From: Proteobacteria bacterium UBA1844
GTDB lineage: Bacteria > Pseudomonadota > Gammaproteobacteria > Steroidobacterales > Woeseiaceae
Direction of reading: 5' to 3'
NCBI GenBank assembly: GCA_002338615.1
Contig: DDIS01000194.1
Location: 6,371-23,892 of the forward strand
Length of the DNA stretch: 17,522 nt
This document shows positions 13,724 to 17,522 of this stretch, piece by piece; the stretch's first letter is position 1; the number at the start of each line of letters is the position of its first letter. The position numbers and the translations under genes are program-made. The notes beneath the pieces are model-generated. The model was not told the origin of the DNA and ran no database searches. It saw only the letters and a program-made list of their open reading frames with translations.

Positions 13724-14040
13724 AAACTGCAGTTCGACATACTACCGGTGTGGGCTCCGCTACCTGGGTCTGGAAGTCACCGCGGCCTGTACACCCAGTT
13801 GTCGTTTGCTGTGATCCGGTATAATGCTTAAAATTCAGCCGTTCGGACCTGCTCACGTGCGATCCATGGATAGTCTGATGCTAGCGCTGACTCTAGAGGC
13901 CAGCCATACGTAGTAACCGAGTGGGCTACCTGCAAAGCACCAGTTAAGGCGCTGATTTCTCGCCGATCGAGCAAATACTGGCCACTGGTCCCACGGTGTG
14001 CTAATAATTTGCCCACTATTCAGTGTCGCGTAACCTTACA
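13724..14040. other. 317-base divergent intergenic region
   Basis: This gap lies between the divergent O-antigen ligase and the FixJ-type regulator. No credible gene is visible; the one short minus-strand frame has no recognisable features. It holds a TATAAT box on the plus strand (13820-13825) that could drive the regulator with a leader of about 200 bases. I see no riboswitch, tRNA or strong terminator in it. Confidence 0.5.
13799..13825 (+). promoter_or_regulatory. Candidate sigma-70 promoter for the FixJ-type regulator
   Basis: A perfect -10 box TATAAT (13820-13825) follows TTGTCG (13799-13804) with a short 15-base spacer. It would give a roughly 200-base leader before the regulator start at 14041. 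The -35 is imperfect, so confidence is modest. Confidence 0.4.
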
Positions 14041-14655
14041 ATGACTCGCAATCAGTCCAGCAACCCGACCGTCTATGTAGTGGATGATGACGCCTCGATT
14101 CGTCGTGCCATTGAGTTGCTGATGCGGTCGGTGGGCCAGAAGTGCGAAATTTTCAGTTCCGGGGCCGAATTTCTGAACGAGTATCGCTCTGGGGGGGTTG
14201 GCTGCCTGGTATTGGATATACGCATGCCAGGCATGAGCGGCCTTGAGGTGCAAGCGCGCCTTGCAAGTGTTGGCGACCCGATGCCAATTATCTTTATCAC
14301 CGGCTTTGCTGATGTCCCCATGGCCGTGGCCGCGATGCAAAAAGGCGCCTTCGACTTTATCGAAAAGCCTTTTCGCGACCAGGAATTGCTGGATCAGATT
14401 GGCGCTGCGTTGTTAGCCGACGACGCGCGATGCTCGCAGCAATACAACCAGCAACGTGTAGCCGAATGCCTCAAGAGCCTGACGAACCGGGAGCGACAGG
14501 TCATGGATCTCGTAGTTACCGGAAAGCCGAACAAGATAATCGCCCACGAACTGGACGTCAGCCAGCGTACCGTCGAGATTCACCGTGCTCGCGTTATGGA
14601 GAAAATGGAAGCCAGGTCCCTCGCTGACCTGGTGCGCATGTCCTTTTCGATTTAG
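14041..14655 (+). CDS. FixJ/NarL-type response regulator
   Basis: A 204-residue two-component regulator. The receiver domain (about residues 9-122) has the acidic triad VYVVDDD (D15-D17), the phospho-acceptor D59 in CLVLDIRMPGMSG, T87 in IFITGFADVP and K109 in FIEKPF. A LuxR-type helix-turn-helix (about 145-200) reads LTNRERQVMDLVVTGKPNKIIAHELDVSQRTVEIHRARVMEKM. This order is that of FixJ and TtrR. I chose the ATG at 14041 because it begins MTRNQSSNPTVYVVDDD; a GTG at 14023 in the same frame is possible, and neither has a good ribosome site. The Usp gene follows on the same strand and a PAS hybrid kinase faces it beyond that, so the kinase is the likely partner. A run of seven G lies in the coding sequence at 14191-14197. 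Confidence 0.93.
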   Translation: MTRNQSSNPTVYVVDDDASIRRAIELLMRSVGQKCEIFSSGAEFLNEYRSGGVGCLVLDIRMPGMSGLEVQARLASVGDPMPIIFITGFADVPMAVAAMQKGAFDFIEKPFRDQELLDQIGAALLADDARCSQQYNQQRVAECLKSLTNRERQVMDLVVTGKPNKIIAHELDVSQRTVEIHRARVMEKMEARSLADLVRMSFSI

Positions 14656-14765
14656 CGGACGGACAGGCTGATGGATCCATTCGTTGATCCGGTGTCCATA
14701 AGTAGATTCCGCGATGTAGTAAGGAACATGTCGTATAGGAAATCGAGCCTGATCTGATTTAACGT

Positions 14766-14809
14766 CTGACGACACGCCAAAACACGTCCAGTCGCGTGTC
14801 AATCGTCAG
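14766..14809 (+). promoter_or_regulatory. Leader hairpin overlapping the usp ribosome site
   Basis: CTGACGA (14766-14772) pairs with TCGTCAG (14803-14809), and the stem continues as CACGC (14773-14777) with GCGTG (14794-14798), with a 4-base bulge on the 3' side. This gives 12 base pairs. The 3' arm ends inside the CAGGTGA ribosome site (14807-14813) of the Usp gene, so folding would partly hide it. The pairing is seen directly; translational control is inferred. Confidence 0.5.
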
Positions 14810-14817
14810 GTGACATC

Positions 14818-15786
14818 ATGAAAAAGCTATCCCGCGTCCTTTGCATCGTCGACCCGACTGCCAGCAATCACTACGCGATGGAGCGTGCCGCTTCACTCTG
14901 CAGCAAATCCGGTGCAACGCTCGACCTGCTGATCTGTTGTTACAATGAATATCTTGGCGGCCAGCGTTTTTTCGATTCGCCGTCACTGGAAAAAGCGCGC
15001 AAGCAACTCATGGAAGAGCATCTACAATATCTCGAGGCACTGGCCCGCCCGTTGCAGGAAGCCGGTATTGAGGTGGCCATTGCAATTCACTGGGACCGGC
15101 CGCTGCATGAAGGCATCGCCCGCTATGCAGCCACGATCAATGCGGACCTCGTTATCAAGGACACACATTTTCACTCGGCAATCTCGAATACCCTCATGGG
15201 CAACACGGACTGGCAACTCATCCGATGCTGTGCGGCGCCGCTATGGCTCGTCAAGCCGGTGTCTATGCCGGACCGTCCCATATTTTTGTCAGCATTGGAT
15301 CCAATGAACGAGCACGACAAACCCGCAGCCTTGGATGATGAGATCCTTATTTCGGCGAAGAAGATTGCCGATCTATACGGTGGCGAAGTGCATGCATTTC
15401 ATGCCTATGATCCGCGGGCTGCACTGGCAACCGTTACCGCCAACGCATATTTGCCCGTGTCGCTGCCGTACGACGAAATCGAGCAGCAAATGCGGGAAGA
15501 TCATGGCCGGCGCTTGTTCGAGATAACGAAATACCACAGCATTGCTGACGATCATACTCACCTGGTTGCCGGACGCACTGAAGAGGAACTGTCCCTGTTG
15601 GCGAGCAAGCTAAATGCGGCTGTCGTCGTTATGGGTGCGATCGCGCGCACTCGCCTGAAACGGCTGTTTATCGGCTCCACGGCGGAGCGTACGCTTGATC
15701 GTCTGCCATGCGACCTGCTCATTATCAAGCCCGACTGGTTTCGTACACCTGCCGCGATACTGCATCACAGGGAAGCGGCCGCCTGA
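14818..15786 (+). CDS. Tandem universal stress protein (UspE-like)
   Basis: A 322-residue cytoplasmic protein with two UspA domains, about residues 4-147 and 153-305, the layout of UspE. The first ends DTHFHSAISNTLMGNTDWQLIRCCAAPLWLVK, where TDW-LIR is typical of UspE. The second has the ATP-binding pattern MGAIARTRLKRLFIGSTAERTLDRL. The role is stress survival, with nucleotide binding expected only in the second domain because the first has lost the G-2X-G-9X-G loop. The start has CAGGTGA upstream, inside a leader hairpin. It lies between the FixJ-type regulator (162 bases upstream, same strand) and the convergent hybrid kinase, so it may be a target of that two-component system. Confidence 0.92.
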   Translation: MKKLSRVLCIVDPTASNHYAMERAASLCSKSGATLDLLICCYNEYLGGQRFFDSPSLEKARKQLMEEHLQYLEALARPLQEAGIEVAIAIHWDRPLHEGIARYAATINADLVIKDTHFHSAISNTLMGNTDWQLIRCCAAPLWLVKPVSMPDRPIFLSALDPMNEHDKPAALDDEILISAKKIADLYGGEVHAFHAYDPRAALATVTANAYLPVSLPYDEIEQQMREDHGRRLFEITKYHSIADDHTHLVAGRTEEELSLLASKLNAAVVVMGAIARTRLKRLFIGSTAERTLDRLPCDLLIIKPDWFRTPAAILHHREAAA

Positions 15787-15808
15787 CACGGTACTGGTCC
15801 GGGCAAGG

Positions 15809-17522
15809 TTACCCAATCTGGCCCGTCGTAATCGTTTTGTGGACGGAGTCGAGAAGTTCATCTGTGTGTACCGGCTTGCTCATAAGCGCGCTGTTTGACA
15901 AACGCCTGGCCGAATCCACCACTTTGGAGGTATCGCCGCTAACGATAAACGCGGGAAGTTGTTTGCCAACGATCCTGCGAACGCTTTGCACCGCGTCGAT
16001 GCCATTGGAACCGTCCAGCAAATGAAAGTCGGAGATGATCAGGTCCGGAATGTTTTCAGCGGCCGTGACGAGCGTCATCGCTTCATTCGCTGATTCGGCC
16101 ATGATGACCCGGTAGCCTTCGGCGGTCAGTAGCATCGCCCAGGCCCGCGCAACTTTCTGGTCATCCTCCACCAGCAGGATAGTGCCGCCTGCATTGGCGA
16201 TGGGGGACTCTGCCATGACTCTGTCCGATGTCGTTGCAAACGCGGCCCTGGCAACAATTGGCACGAGCACCGAAAAGCAGGAGCCTTCGCCCGGCACGGA
16301 CTTTACGGAAATCTCGTGTCCGAGCAGGTCTGCCAGCCGGCGCACAATCGCAAGGCCGAGACCAAAGCCCTCATTTTCAGTCCCCGCAGTCCGCAGCTGG
16401 TGGAACTCACGAAAAATTTCATCTATCTGTTCGGGCGCAATTCCTATGCCCGTGTCGCCAACATCAATACTCAGTCGCCCATTGACGGTGCGGCAAGTTA
16501 ATGTGATTCGACCTTCGTTCGTATAACGAATCGCATTGGATACCAGGTTCTGAATGATTTCACTCAACAGGTTCGGGTCACTGCGAATTATCGAAGCATT
16601 TTCGGCCGCCACGAACTCCAGGTTCTTGTATCGTGCCTGTCGCGAGGATTCGGCCGTGAGGCGGTCGAGCAACCGTCGCACCGGAAAGTCCTCAAACTCC
16701 GGCTGGATAGCACCGGCATCGAGACGGCTGATATCCAGCAAGGAGTTCAGGAGATTGGTCATCGCATCAAGGGAATGCTGCTGACTTTCCACCATCTCAA
16801 GTTGTAACGGGTCTTTGACTGTGCGCCGCAATGCCCCGTTCAGGAGACTAAGCGCCTGCACCGGCTGCCTGAGGTCATGACTTGCGGCGGCGAGAAACGC
16901 GGTATTGGCTTTATGTGCTCGCTCTGCTGCCCGGCGCGCTTTGATTAACTCCGCCTCCATTTTCTTACGACGCGACACGTCCCGTATGACGCTGGAAACA
17001 AACGCACCACTTGATGACTTCACCGGGCTCAGGCTGATCTCCACCGGAAACTCAGTACCGTCCGCCCGGCGCCCATGCAGCTCCATATCAATACCCATGG
17101 GCCGGACGTGCGGATTCGCGGCGTACTGCTGACGATGACCAACGTGTCGCGCGCGCGCATGCGCGGGCAGCAGCTTCTCGATGTATGCACCGACCAGTTC
17201 ATCCCTGGAATAGCCGAACATCTTTTCAGCCTGATCGTTGGCTATCGCAATTCGACCTTTTTCGTCCACAATAATCATGGCATCCGGTGCCGACTCGAGC
17301 AGGTGGCGAAAGTACGCTTCCGACGTATCGTCGTCGCTGATATCACGTATCGTACTTGCAATGAGTTGGCCGTCTGTTCCGTCGACCGGCGTCAGCGCAA
17401 TTTCCGCCTCGAAACTTGAGCCGTCCTTGCGTCCGCCTTGCAGGCTCAGGCCGGACACCAGCGGTCGCGCGTGTGGCATACCTTTAAAACGTCGTCGGTG
17501 CTGCTCATGGCGGGCACGGGCA
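15809..17522 (-). CDS. PAS-PAS hybrid histidine kinase (5'-truncated by window edge)
   Basis: The frame is open to the right edge, so the ATG at 17479 is internal: in-frame residues before it (ARARHEQHRRRFKG) repeat the motif ARARHVGHRQQY of the next PAS domain. Numbering from that ATG: end of a first PAS (to about 50), second PAS (about 54-168, RPMGIDMELHGRRADGTEFPVEISLSP), HisKA with phospho-histidine H201 in ASHDLRQPVQALSLL, HATPase with N-box NLVSNAIRYT (311-320), DTGIGI (342-347) and GFGLGLAI (371-378), then a C-terminal receiver (about 433-550) with D484 in LIISDFHL. It is a sensor that phosphorylates itself and its own receiver, and probably the FixJ-type regulator nearby. No membrane segment is visible, so sensing may be cytoplasmic, but the N-terminus is missing. 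Confidence 0.93.
   Translation of the reverse strand, partial: ARARHEQHRRRFKGMPHARPLVSGLSLQGGRKDGSSFEAEIALTPVDGTDGQLIASTIRDISDDDTSEAYFRHLLESAPDAMIIVDEKGRIAIANDQAEKMFGYSRDELVGAYIEKLLPAHARARHVGHRQQYAANPHVRPMGIDMELHGRRADGTEFPVEISLSPVKSSSGAFVSSVIRDVSRRKKMEAELIKARRAAERAHKANTAFLAAASHDLRQPVQALSLLNGALRRTVKDPLQLEMVESQQHSLDAMTNLLNSLLDISRLDAGAIQPEFEDFPVRRLLDRLTAESSRQARYKNLEFVAAENASIIRSDPNLLSEIIQNLVSNAIRYTNEGRITLTCRTVNGRLSIDVGDTGIGIAPEQIDEIFREFHQLRTAGTENEGFGLGLAIVRRLADLLGHEISVKSVPGEGSCFSVLVPIVARAAFATTSDRVMAESPIANAGGTILLVEDDQKVARAWAMLLTAEGYRVIMAESANEAMTLVTAAENIPDLIISDFHLLDGSNGIDAVQSVRRIVGKQLPAFIVSGDTSKVVDSARRLSNSALMSKPVHTDELLDSVHKTITTGQIG

Noticed and set aside
13828..14016. 62-residue minus-strand frame in the ligase/regulator gap
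   Set aside because: No recognisable motif, hydrophobic segment or ribosome site; it lies in a promoter region.
14023..14040. GTG at 14023 as the response regulator start
   Set aside because: It adds six residues without a ribosome site; the ATG at 14041 gives the normal family length. Not excluded.
16870..16885. Degenerate H-box in the kinase
   Set aside because: The histidine codon at 16877-16879 is intact in ASHDLRQP, so the kinase appears functional.
17437..17479. ATG at 17479 as the start of the histidine kinase
   Set aside because: The frame stays open to the window edge and the residues before the ATG match a repeated PAS motif, so the gene begins outside the window.
1..17522. tRNA, rRNA or other standard RNA genes
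   Set aside because: I saw no T-loop plus acceptor-stem pairings or known RNA motifs; a covariance-model scan would be decisive.

Overview
The window reads as an ordinary stretch of chromosome from a free-living Gram-negative proteobacterium, most likely a marine or aquatic gammaproteobacterium. This is inferred from outer-membrane OmpA and lipoprotein genes, an O-antigen ligase, a FixJ-type regulator with a PAS hybrid kinase, c- and b-type cytochromes, and moderately high GC content. I see no rRNA, tRNA, CRISPR array, phage gene or transposase. Both ends cut through genes: a gamma-glutamyltransferase at the left edge and a hybrid histidine kinase at the right edge.

Layout. 1-1485: 3' part of ggt. 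1623-2202: minus-strand pair dodecin then YegP-like protein. 2203-2614: 412-base divergent gap holding an AT-rich palindrome and a terminator-like leader hairpin. 2615-3865: OmpA-type porin with four exact 30-residue calcium-binding TSP3 repeats, closed by a strong intrinsic terminator. 3989-5107: GT4 glycosyltransferase. 5120-6383: divergent pair of a short HPPD-like VOC dioxygenase and an Lrp/AsnC regulator. 6579-6812: small two-helix membrane protein (tentative). 6854-7712: divergent ArsR repressor and SRPBCC/AHSA1 protein sharing one palindromic promoter region. 7709-10545: minus-strand operon PepSY, cytochrome b561, MOSC protein, class III aminotransferase; the first three genes are joined by ATGA overlaps. 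10700-12151: DUF6544-type membrane-anchored protein and a lipoprotein cytochrome c. 12148-12312: a 165-bp MITE-like inverted-repeat element whose left end coincides with the cytochrome stop codon. 12332-13723: O-antigen ligase. 13724-14040: 317-base divergent gap. 14041-17522: FixJ-type response regulator, tandem universal stress protein and convergent PAS/PAS hybrid histidine kinase.

How the genes may work together. Several pairs have the classic geometry of local control: arsR/SRPBCC and lrp/VOC are divergent regulator-target pairs with inverted repeats in the shared promoter, and the FixJ regulator and hybrid kinase flank a Usp gene in a compact sensory cluster. The PepSY-cytochrome b561-MOSC-aminotransferase operon joins membrane electron transfer with a sulfur-carrier-like domain and amino-group chemistry; its substrate cannot be read from sequence. 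OmpA, the glycosyltransferase and the O-antigen ligase serve the cell envelope.

The least ordinary items are the MITE-like element at 12148-12312, the stand-alone catalytic-half HPPD-like enzyme with its Lrp neighbour, the face-to-face arsR/SRPBCC promoters, and the leader hairpins in front of usp and ompA. I do not see a clearly new multi-gene defence or mobile system here.
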